Below, piece by piece: positions 1 through 4,845 of a DNA stretch of 5,062 nucleotides. Source of the stretch: Acidobacteriaceae bacterium (lineage in GTDB: Bacteria; Acidobacteriota; Terriglobia; Terriglobales; Acidobacteriaceae); NCBI GenBank assembly GCA_030040115.1, contig JASHUH010000630.1, positions 1 to 5,062 on the forward strand, given 5' to 3'. Both the position numbers and the translations under genes were made by a program. The notes under the pieces are model-generated. The model did not search any database. It worked only from the letters and a program-made list of their open reading frames with translations, and was not told the origin of the DNA. Every line of letters begins with the position of its first letter. Position 1 is the first letter of the stretch.

Positions 1-14
1 ACGGTGCGCACGGC

Positions 15-43
15 TTGACTTCTGGCGCCCGGCAGCGTAACGT
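15..43 (+). promoter_or_regulatory. possible sigma70-type promoter for dprA
   Basis: TTGACT at 15-20 matches five of six bases of the -35 consensus. It is followed after 17 bases by TAACGT at 38-43, which matches only three of six bases of the -10 consensus. Transcription would start near 50 and give a leader of about 90 bases. The weak -10 makes this tentative. Confidence 0.25.
20..35 (+). repeat. 16-base repeat, copy 1
   Basis: TTCTGGCGCCCGGCAG differs by one base from the segment at 4433-4448. This copy lies one base after a TGA (16-18) that could end an upstream gene. The core is G/C-rich and contains the palindrome GGCGCC, so chance similarity is possible. Confidence 0.35.
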
Positions 44-71
44 GAGCGCAAATACCGTTGAAGAAGGTTTT

Positions 72-93
72 GTTTCCTGTGAGGAAAGGAAAC
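72..93 (+). repeat. overlapping inverted repeats in dprA leader
   Basis: TTTCCT (73-78) pairs with AGGAAA (82-87) across GTG. The overlapping GTTTCC (72-77) pairs instead with GGAAAC (88-93). The two hairpins exclude each other because they share the left arm. Both lie about 50 bases before the dprA start, in the probable leader. The arms are short, so a role is speculative. Confidence 0.35.
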
Positions 94-128
94 GTGTATC
101 GATTTGAGACGGAGAGCCCGCCGGCTCC

Positions 129-134
129 GGAGGT
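129..134 (+). promoter_or_regulatory. dprA ribosome binding site
   Basis: GGAGGT is a near-perfect Shine-Dalgarno sequence six bases before the ATG at 141. It fixes that start, since no other start codon lies between it and the in-frame TGA at 105-107. Confidence 0.85.
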
Positions 135-140
135 CGCGCC

Positions 141-1325
141 ATGACCGTCGAGCCGCAAGCTGCCTCGGCTCTCCACACCGCGCCCGATCTGGATGAGGAG
201 CGGCTCGCCTGGCTCGCTCTGGCTCTCACTCCAGGCCTCGGCCCCAAACGTATTCTCGACGCGGTTCAGGAATGCGAAACCGCCGACCGCATCCTCTCCC
301 TGCCCCTCACTGCGATCGAAGGGCTCAAGTTTCCCGCCGAGGTGGCGCAGTTTATCTTTGACGGCAAAGCCCGCCGGGCCGCTGAGGCGGAGTGGAGGCG
401 GGTAGCTGAGCAGGGAGCAGCCATCGTCACTTTCGCTTGTCCGGAGTATCCGGAGCGGCTCAAGGAAATCTACGATCCGCCGCCGGTGTTGTGGCTGCGT
501 GGTGACGCACGGCTGCTGAGCCGGCCGTCGATCGCCATTGTCGGTACGCGCCACCCCACTCCCTACGGAAGCGGTGTGGCGGAAATGCTGGCCCGCGACC
601 TCGCCGCCCGCCATCTGCTGGTGGTCAGCGGCATGGCCCGCGGCATCGACTCCTGCGCTCACAAGGGCGCCTTAGCCGCGCGCATGCCTACGGTGGCCGT
701 GTGGGGTACCGGGATCGATGTGGTCTATCCCAAGGAAAACAAGAAGCTGGCCGAAGACATTCTCGCTTCCGGCGGCGCCATCGTGAGCGAGGTTCCCATG
801 GGAACCTTTCCCGCACCCCAGAATTTTCCTCGCCGCAACCGCATTTTGAGCGGCTTGAGTGTGGCCGTCCTGGTCGTCGAGGCGGGCGAAAACTCGGGCA
901 CGCGCGTCACCGCCCGCTGCGCCGCTGAGCAGAATCGCGACCTCTACGCTGTGCCCGGCAACGTCACCAGCAAGGGCTCTTGGACTCCCAACACGCTGAT
1001 TAAACAAGGGGCTAAGCTCGTCGCCACATGGGAGGACGTGTGGGAGGATCTGCCTTCCCAGGTGCGCCTGGAATTGGAATCGGACGCTCCCTCTGCATCC
1101 AAAGCCGATACTGCCGCATCTTTATTGCCTGATCCGGTGTTAAGACCCGAAGAGGCTTTGGTGCTCGATGTTTTGCGCGCCGATGAGAGCCTGCAGATTG
1201 ACGAAATCCTGGAGCTTTTGGAAACCCAGTTAACCTCTTCGGAAGTCTTTACGGCGCTCTTCGAACTGGAAATGGCCGGGCGGGTGCGCGCTTTGCCGGG
1301 GAAAAACTACGTCAGAACGATCTGA
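141..1325 (+). CDS. dprA: DNA-processing protein DprA (Smf)
   Basis: Cytoplasmic DNA-processing protein. In characterised members it binds incoming single-stranded DNA during natural transformation, protects it and loads RecA. The 394-residue product has the full family layout. Residues about 20-75 form the N-terminal region, with a helix-hairpin-helix-like LTPGLGPKRILDA at 29-41. Residues about 95-300 form the Rossmann-like core, with YPERLKEIYDPPPVLWLRGD (103-122), IAIVGTRHPTPYG (131-143), SGMARGIDSCAHKGAL (163-178), GTGIDVVYPKEN (189-200), NFPRRNRILSGLS (228-240), SGTRVTARCAAEQNRDLYAV (252-271) and NTLIKQGA (284-291). An acidic, Ala/Ser-rich linker (about 310-335) leads to a C-terminal winged helix (about 336-393), which many but not all DprA proteins carry. 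The common GSLITA motif reads SGTRVTA here, a conservative variation. The ATG is set by a strong GGAGGT. No truncation is seen. The gene is widely kept in non-transformable bacteria, so its presence does not prove competence. Confidence 0.97.
   Translation: MTVEPQAASALHTAPDLDEERLAWLALALTPGLGPKRILDAVQECETADRILSLPLTAIEGLKFPAEVAQFIFDGKARRAAEAEWRRVAEQGAAIVTFACPEYPERLKEIYDPPPVLWLRGDARLLSRPSIAIVGTRHPTPYGSGVAEMLARDLAARHLLVVSGMARGIDSCAHKGALAARMPTVAVWGTGIDVVYPKENKKLAEDILASGGAIVSEVPMGTFPAPQNFPRRNRILSGLSVAVLVVEAGENSGTRVTARCAAEQNRDLYAVPGNVTSKGSWTPNTLIKQGAKLVATWEDVWEDLPSQVRLELESDAPSASKADTAASLLPDPVLRPEEALVLDVLRADESLQIDEILELLETQLTSSEVFTALFELEMAGRVRALPGKNYVRTI
790..807. repeat. 18-bp perfect palindrome inside dprA
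   Basis: AGGTTCCCATGGGAACCT is perfectly self-complementary over all 18 bases. It encodes the EVPMGTFP segment of DprA, just before the conserved FPRRNRILSGLS motif. It may be coincidence within coding DNA, or a protein-binding site. It shares the GGTT...AACC outer arms with the spacer palindrome at 1506-1521. Confidence 0.6.
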
Positions 1326-1389
1326 TGCGGCAGAAGATGCAAGAACTTAGGAACTTGTGCAACGCATCGAACGCGCGGGCGGCGCTCAA

Positions 1390-1468
1390 GGGTCGACGCT
1401 CCGGGGTTTGTCGTCTAAATCGAAGAAGATGCGCGGAGACAAGCCGAAACGCCAAAGGCGGTTGACCC
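1390..1468 (+). ncRNA. candidate structured RNA module A (three-way junction)
   Basis: Three stems nest cleanly. The closing stem pairs GGGTCGAC (1390-1397) with GTTGACCC (1461-1468), eight pairs including one G-U. The second stem pairs GGTTTGTC (1405-1412) with GACAAGCC (1438-1445), eight pairs including one U-G. The third is a hairpin of CGCC (1450-1453) and GGCG (1457-1460) with an AAA loop, which abuts the closing stem and could stack on it. Both wobble pairs exist only if the plus strand is transcribed, because on the minus strand they become A-C mismatches. That favours plus-strand RNA. No known RNA family is recognised. It could be a standalone RNA, part of the dprA 3' end, or part of a long topA leader. 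Pairing was done by eye. Confidence 0.35.
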
Positions 1469-1500
1469 GTTCGCAGGCGACGTCCATTTTTCCCGCAAGC

Positions 1501-1528
1501 AAGGGGGTTTGGGCCCAAACCGGTCCTT
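1501..1528. repeat. hairpin built on a 16-bp perfect palindrome
   Basis: GGTTTGGGCCCAAACC (1506-1521) is a perfect palindrome. AAGG (1501-1504) and CCTT (1525-1528) can pair outside it. In RNA it would form a six-pair stem with a GGCC loop. As DNA it has the symmetry of an operator for a dimeric regulator. An alternative pairing is GGGGG (1503-1507) with CCCCC (1529-1533). No T-run follows, so it is not a typical terminator. Confidence 0.5.
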
Positions 1529-1542
1529 CCCCCAGTAGAAAT

Positions 1543-1660
1543 GGAGCGGCCTTCCGTGGTAGGGTGCAACATTTGCGGAGGTTTTTCGAGGCGCTGCAGA
1601 AAAAGGCGCGCCGCCGCGCCGCAAACCACGCATGGTGTGGAAATGAGACGGAACCGCTCC
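1543..1660 (+). ncRNA. candidate structured RNA module C (bulged hairpin with large central loop)
   Basis: GGAGCGG (1543-1549) pairs with CCGCTCC (1654-1660). After a two-base bulge, TTCCGT (1552-1557) pairs with ACGGAA (1648-1653), giving 13 pairs. An internal loop follows, of 14 bases on the left (1558-1571) and 22 on the right (1626-1647); the right side can form a mini-hairpin CCAC/GTGG (1626-1629 with 1637-1640). Then TTTGCGG (1572-1578) pairs with CCGCAAA (1619-1625), and inside it TTTTTC/GAAAAA (1582-1587 with 1599-1604) and CGCG/CGCG (1607-1610 with 1615-1618) can form. A closing stem, open bubble with a right-hand mini-hairpin, and inner arm resemble 6S RNA, but the closing stem is shorter than usual and no 6S sequence signature was recognised. 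The strand is inferred only from the neighbouring genes. Confidence 0.35.
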
Positions 1661-1744
1661 CGGCGAGTCCAATCGTGAGTTTCAAAAGCAAATGCGCCGG
1701 CTGAGTCTCAACACGCAAGTCAGGAATCGGATAGAGAGGGAATT

Positions 1745-1748
1745 AGGT
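1745..1748 (+). promoter_or_regulatory. weak topA ribosome binding site
   Basis: AGGT lies five bases before the ATG at 1754 and is the best-placed Shine-Dalgarno match. A purine-rich AGAGGGA (1735-1741) is stronger in sequence but about 12 bases away. The start rests mainly on the N-terminal protein motif. Confidence 0.45.
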
Positions 1749-1753
1749 TCAGG

Positions 1754-4432
1754 ATGGCAACCAGCAGATCATTGGTGATCGTCGAATCGCCCGCCAAGGC
1801 CAAGACGATCGAGAAATATCTGGGCAAAGGGTTCGAGGTGCGCGCCTCCATCGGCCACATCATGGACCTGCCCAAAAACGAACTCGGCGTCGAACTCAAG
1901 AAGCGCACTTTCGAGCCGGAGCTGATTGTCTCGCCCGGCAAGGAGAAAGTCGTCGACCAGCTCAAGAAACTCGCCGCCAAATCCGACGAGATTTACCTGG
2001 CGCCCGACCCCGACCGAGAGGGCGAAGCGATCGCCTACCATTTGGCTCTGCAACTGGGCACGAACGCCACCGCGCGAAAGAAAATCCGCCGCGTCACGTT
2101 TAACGAGATCACCAAGAAAGCCGTGCTCGACGCCTTCAGCCATCCCCGCGAAATCGATCGGAATCTGGTTGACGCGCAACAGACCCGTCGCGTCCTCGAC
2201 CGTCTTGTCGGTTACCAGATTTCGCCGTTGCTTTGGGACAAGGTGCGCCGCGGCCTGTCGGCCGGCCGCGTGCAAACAGTCGCCCTTCGCCTTATCGTGG
2301 AGCGGGAGCGCGAAATTCGCGCCTTCAATCCGGTCGAGTACTGGACCCTCGAAGCGCTGCTCCACCCCGAACGCCACGGCGACGCCAAATTCAAGGCCAA
2401 ATTCACCGGCATCGGCGGCGAACCCGCCCGTGTGGCCAACGGCAAAGACAAGGATGGCAAAGAGCAGTTCATCGCCAACGCGCTGCCCGACAAGAAATCG
2501 ACGGATGAGGTTCTGGCCGCGCTCCAAGACGCCGAGTGGCGCCTCGCTTCGCTGCAATCCACTGAGAAGCAGCGCCGGCCCTTGGCGCCGTTCATCACCA
2601 GTCAGTTGCAGCGCGACGCCGCCACCAAGCTGGGCTTCAATGTCCGCCGCACCATGGGCGTTGCGCAGCGCCTCTATGAAGGCGTGGACATCGGCGCTGA
2701 AGGCGCTACCGGCCTCATCACCTATATGCGCACCGACTCGCCGCGCGTGGCCCCGGAGGCCAGGGTTACGGCGCGGGAGTGGATCGCGAGCGGGTGTGGT
2801 CCGAACTACCTGCCCGCCGAGCCCAATACCTACCGGGGCAAAAAGGACGCGCAGGACGCGCACGAAGCCATTCGCCCCACCGACGCTTCGCGCACTCCCG
2901 AATCGCTGGCGCGCTATTTGAGCGACGAGCAGCTCAAGCTCTACACCCTCATCTGGCGCCGCTTCGTGGCCTCGCAAATGGTTCCCGCCGTCTACGATGT
3001 CACCACTGCCACCATCGCGGCCAAATCGCGCCAGACCGGCAAGACCTACGATTTCCGCGTCTCCGGCTCGGTGCTCCGCTTCGATGGCTTTCTCAAGGTC
3101 TACGAGTTCTCCGACGAAAAGAAGGACGAAGACGATGAGTCGGCCAACCGGCTGCCCACCCTCGATGGCGTCAACCGGCTCGAGCTCGACCAGTTGCTGC
3201 CCGAAGAGCACGCCACGCAGCCGCCTCCGCGCTACAACGAGGCCTCGCTGGTCAAAGAGCTCGAGGAGCGCGGCATCGGCCGTCCCTCCACCTACGCTTC
3301 CATCATCAACACCATCCAGGACCGCGAATACGTGGTCAAGCACGGCGGCTCGCGCGGGCGCTTCTATCCTACCGAAATCGGTGTGGTGGTCTGCGATCTG
3401 CTTGTCAAGAATTTCGAATACATCTTCGACACCAAGTACACGGCCAAGCTCGAGGAAGAGCTCGACGACATCGAAGAAGGCAAGGAAAAATGGACCGACC
3501 TGCTCAATGGCTTCTACGGCTACTTTGAGAAAGAGCTCAAGGACGCCGGCAAGAAAATGCACAACATCAAGCGCCTGGAGGAGATGACCGACGAAAAATG
3601 CGACGTGTGCGGCTCGCCGCTGGTGCTCAAATGGGGCAAGTTCGGCACGTTCTACGCCTGCTCGGCTTATAACAAGAAAGATCCCACCAGCTGCACCTTC
3701 ACCAAGGAGAACATCGCCTCCAAGCCGGACCTGAACACGCCTGAAGCGCAGGAGGCCGGCGAAACCGAGGAGTATTGCGAGAACTGTGGCAAGGTGATGG
3801 TCTTACGGCGCGGAGCTTTCGGACCCTTCATGTCCTGCCCCGATTACAACGCCGACCCTCCCTGCCGCACCTTCCGCAAGCTTAGCCAGAAGCAGCAGCA
3901 GAAGCCACCCGAGCCCACCGGCGAAGATTGCCCGGTCTGCGGCAAGCCGCTTGTGGTTCGCCAGGGCGCCTATGGCGAATTTGTCTCCTGCTCCGGCTAT
4001 CCCAAGTGCAAATACATCAAGCAAAACTTAATCGAGGGGATGAAATGCCCCAAGTGCGGCCAGGGCGACATCGCCGAGCGCAAGGCGCGCCGCGGCAACG
4101 TTTTTTGGGGTTGCACCAATTATCCCAAGTGCGATTTCACCTCCAACTACAAACCGGTGCCGAAAAAGTGTCCGCAGTGCGGCAGCCCCTACCTGGTGGA
4201 GAAGACCCTGCGCTCGGGCATCTACCTCGAATGCCCCAACAAGAAAAAAAGCGCCGAGGAAGAGGCCGCGACTAAGAGGCGCGGCAAGAAGAGCCCCGCG
4301 GCCGAAGAAGCGGGCGCCATCGTCTGCACCTATTCCAAGCGCATCGGCAACGCGCCGCCTCCGCCCACCGCCGCAACCCACGGTCCCGTGCTCGAAAAGG
4401 CGGCCGAGAGACGGGAATTGCAGCCGGTGTAA
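1754..4432 (+). CDS. topA: DNA topoisomerase I (type IA)
   Basis: Relaxes negative supercoils by cutting one DNA strand through a 5'-phosphotyrosine intermediate, with magnesium held by the Toprim domain. The 892-residue product is close to the usual length (E. coli 865). The Toprim domain starts at SLVIVESPAKAKTIEKYLG (6-24), with Glu11 and the acidic cluster DPDREGE (85-91). The core includes QTRRVLDRLVGYQISPLLW (143-161), GLSAGRVQTVALRLIVERE (167-185), the active-site motif GLITYMRTDS (320-329) with catalytic Tyr324 and Arg326, and EERGIGRPSTY (504-514). Four Cys4 zinc ribbons follow: Cys616/619/636/647, 675/678/695/704, 726/729/746/752 and 765/768/787/793. A fifth starts at Cys806/809/827, but its fourth ligand is missing or displaced to Cys858 by a Lys/Glu-rich insert. 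The tail is basic, then proline/alanine-rich. An in-frame TGA at 1676-1678 with no start codon after it supports the ATG at 1754. All catalytic residues are present. Confidence 0.98.
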   Translation: MATSRSLVIVESPAKAKTIEKYLGKGFEVRASIGHIMDLPKNELGVELKKRTFEPELIVSPGKEKVVDQLKKLAAKSDEIYLAPDPDREGEAIAYHLALQLGTNATARKKIRRVTFNEITKKAVLDAFSHPREIDRNLVDAQQTRRVLDRLVGYQISPLLWDKVRRGLSAGRVQTVALRLIVEREREIRAFNPVEYWTLEALLHPERHGDAKFKAKFTGIGGEPARVANGKDKDGKEQFIANALPDKKSTDEVLAALQDAEWRLASLQSTEKQRRPLAPFITSQLQRDAATKLGFNVRRTMGVAQRLYEGVDIGAEGATGLITYMRTDSPRVAPEARVTAREWIASGCGPNYLPAEPNTYRGKKDAQDAHEAIRPTDASRTPESLARYLSDEQLKLYTLIWRRFVASQMVPAVYDVTTATIAAKSRQTGKTYDFRVSGSVLRFDGFLKVYEFSDEKKDEDDESANRLPTLDGVNRLELDQLLPEEHATQPPPRYNEASLVKELEERGIGRPSTYASIINTIQDREYVVKHGGSRGRFYPTEIGVVVCDLLVKNFEYIFDTKYTAKLEEELDDIEEGKEKWTDLLNGFYGYFEKELKDAGKKMHNIKRLEEMTDEKCDVCGSPLVLKWGKFGTFYACSAYNKKDPTSCTFTKENIASKPDLNTPEAQEAGETEEYCENCGKVMVLRRGAFGPFMSCPDYNADPPCRTFRKLSQKQQQKPPEPTGEDCPVCGKPLVVRQGAYGEFVSCSGYPKCKYIKQNLIEGMKCPKCGQGDIAERKARRGNVFWGCTNYPKCDFTSNYKPVPKKCPQCGSPYLVEKTLRSGIYLECPNKKKSAEEEAATKRRGKKSPAAEEAGAIVCTYSKRIGNAPPPPTAATHGPVLEKAAERRELQPV

Positions 4433-4448
4433 TTCTGGCGCCGGGCAG
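4433..4448 (+). repeat. 16-base repeat, copy 2
   Basis: TTCTGGCGCCGGGCAG begins directly after the topA TAA and matches the segment at 20-35 at 15 of 16 positions. No terminator-type T-run follows. A small hairpin CGCT-GAGA-AGCG (4457-4468) lies just downstream. The matching position relative to a stop codon is the reason for listing it. Confidence 0.35.
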
Positions 4449-4528
4449 ATTTTCGCCGCTGAGAAGCGCAAGGGGTTAAACTTAGCGATCCACGATCCCG
4501 GCGATGGGCGATAATCGGGGGCAGTCCG

Positions 4529-4633
4529 ATGAGGAACCTAACTTCCGGTGAAATGCATGTGGGAATCCATCAAGCCTTAGAAGAAGCCTCGCGCCGCATC
4601 GCTTCCGGCGAACTCGATGGCTCAGACCGCTAA
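4529..4633 (+). CDS. possible small protein or gene remnant, 34 codons
   Basis: ATG at 4529 opens a 34-residue frame, with an internal ATG at 4553, ending in TAA at 4631-4633. The middle, IHQALEEASRRIASGEL (residues 13-29), looks like an amphipathic helix. If the TAA is passed, the same frame runs 27 more codons to TAG at 4715-4717, with mostly G/C third positions and an Ala/Pro/Glu-rich product. This could be a decayed 62-codon gene with a CAA-to-TAA change, a genuine micro-protein, or chance. No good Shine-Dalgarno site precedes either ATG, and I recognise no family. Confidence 0.2.
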   Translation: MRNLTSGEMHVGIHQALEEASRRIASGELDGSDR

Positions 4634-4748
4634 TACAATGACGCGGAACTGGCCGCCGGCGCGGCCACGGGCAGACCGCACAAGCCCGAAGACGCCACGG
4701 AAGCCCCGGCAGCTTAGTCCCCCAACCACTGCCGACAAGCTCTTTTGA

Positions 4749-4754
4749 AATAAT
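4749..4754 (+). promoter_or_regulatory. possible -10 element for the methyltransferase
   Basis: AATAAT matches the -10 consensus at five of six bases and sits in the only AT-rich patch of this spacer. No recognisable -35 lies 16-18 bases upstream. Transcription would start near 4761, where the leader stem begins. Confidence 0.25.
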
Positions 4755-4757
4755 CTG

Positions 4758-4834
4758 AAAGCCGGTTCTGCCGACGGCCCAGGGCCGACTTGCCCTGGCG
4801 GCTGACGTCGGGCTGGCCTCTTGCATCCGGCCTT
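4758..4834 (+). promoter_or_regulatory. foldable leader before the methyltransferase
   Basis: Three stems nest. GCCGG (4761-4765) pairs with CCGGC (4827-4831), with AA/TT outside it beyond a mismatch. CCGAC (4771-4775) pairs with GTCGG (4807-4811). CCAGGGC (4779-4785) pairs with GCCCTGG (4792-4798) across a six-base loop. The fold ends two bases before the ribosome binding site at 4836. The inner stem is the strongest part. No known riboswitch class was recognised, and the high G/C content makes chance pairing likely enough to keep confidence low. Confidence 0.3.
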
Positions 4835-4835
4835 C

Positions 4836-4841
4836 GAGGAG
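4836..4841 (+). promoter_or_regulatory. methyltransferase ribosome binding site
   Basis: GAGGAG lies four bases before the ATG at 4846, a good Shine-Dalgarno match at slightly short spacing. It supports that start. Confidence 0.7.
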
Positions 4842-4845
4842 CCCC

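Larger units (their letters stand above)
1..140 (+). other. dprA upstream region
   Basis: No gene can be assigned here. Frame 1 reads five codons to a TGA at 16-18, so the region could begin with the last codons of an upstream gene, but five codons cannot support a call. The rest holds a possible promoter, a 16-base segment (20-35) that recurs after topA, small inverted repeats at 72-93, and the dprA ribosome binding site. In the dprA frame a TGA at 105-107 closes the upstream side, which shows that dprA does not extend further. Confidence 0.5.
1326..1753 (+). other. dprA-topA spacer, no convincing protein gene
   Basis: This 428-base stretch has open frames on both strands of about 105-115 codons. 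Their products are Arg/Ser/Pro-rich, match no family I recognise, and lack a good ribosome binding site. The striking content is paired segments at 1390-1468, 1501-1528 and 1543-1660, entered separately. Near the dprA stop, GATG (1336-1339) and CAAG (1340-1343) can pair with CATC (1365-1368) and CTTG (1354-1357), but no T-run follows, so no intrinsic terminator is supported. TTGACC (1462-1467) lies 17 bases before CATTTT (1485-1490) and is a poor promoter candidate. Confidence 0.6.
4433..4845 (+). other. topA-methyltransferase spacer
   Basis: This 413-base stretch has no convincing gene. It starts with the 16-base repeat, continues with a 34-codon frame (4529-4633) whose reading continues past a TAA to 4717, and ends with an AT-rich patch (4743-4760) and a foldable leader before the methyltransferase. 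Minus-strand open frames here run into the methyltransferase or resemble no known protein. No intrinsic terminator for topA was found. Confidence 0.5.

Noticed and set aside
1541..1678. 45-codon frame with a CNICGG zinc-finger-like motif before topA
   Set aside because: There is no Shine-Dalgarno site, only one CxxC pair, and an Arg-rich remainder. It coincides with the bulged hairpin, so chance is more likely.
1357..1704. GTG-started 115-codon frame in the dprA-topA spacer
   Set aside because: It has no good ribosome binding site, an Arg/Ser/Lys-rich product and no recognisable domain. It overlaps the paired RNA-like segments, which explain the region better.
1386..1718. Minus-strand 110-codon frame in the spacer, with an overlapping 105-codon frame
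   Set aside because: Two overlapping minus-strand frames both look equally unprotein-like, with no known motif. They are typical of open frames in G/C-rich DNA.
1326..1753. RNase P RNA, tmRNA or SRP RNA in the dprA-topA spacer
   Set aside because: None of the conserved core segments I know for these RNAs (for example GAGGAAAGTCC of RNase P RNA, or the tRNA-like end of tmRNA) is present on the plus strand.
1769..3562. 597-codon open frame on the minus strand, opposite topA
   Set aside because: It lies fully inside topA, whose motifs and catalytic residues are unmistakable. The long antisense frame follows from strong G/C third-position bias, and its product is low-complexity and matches no family.
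4433..4470. Intrinsic terminator for topA
   Set aside because: The short hairpins at 4437-4457 and 4457-4468 are weak and no T-run follows the second. The only T-run (4450-4453) lies within the first.
4835..4845. CGAGGAGC, resembling part of the SAH riboswitch core
   Set aside because: It is the ribosome binding site itself, and the other conserved SAH riboswitch segments and stems are absent.
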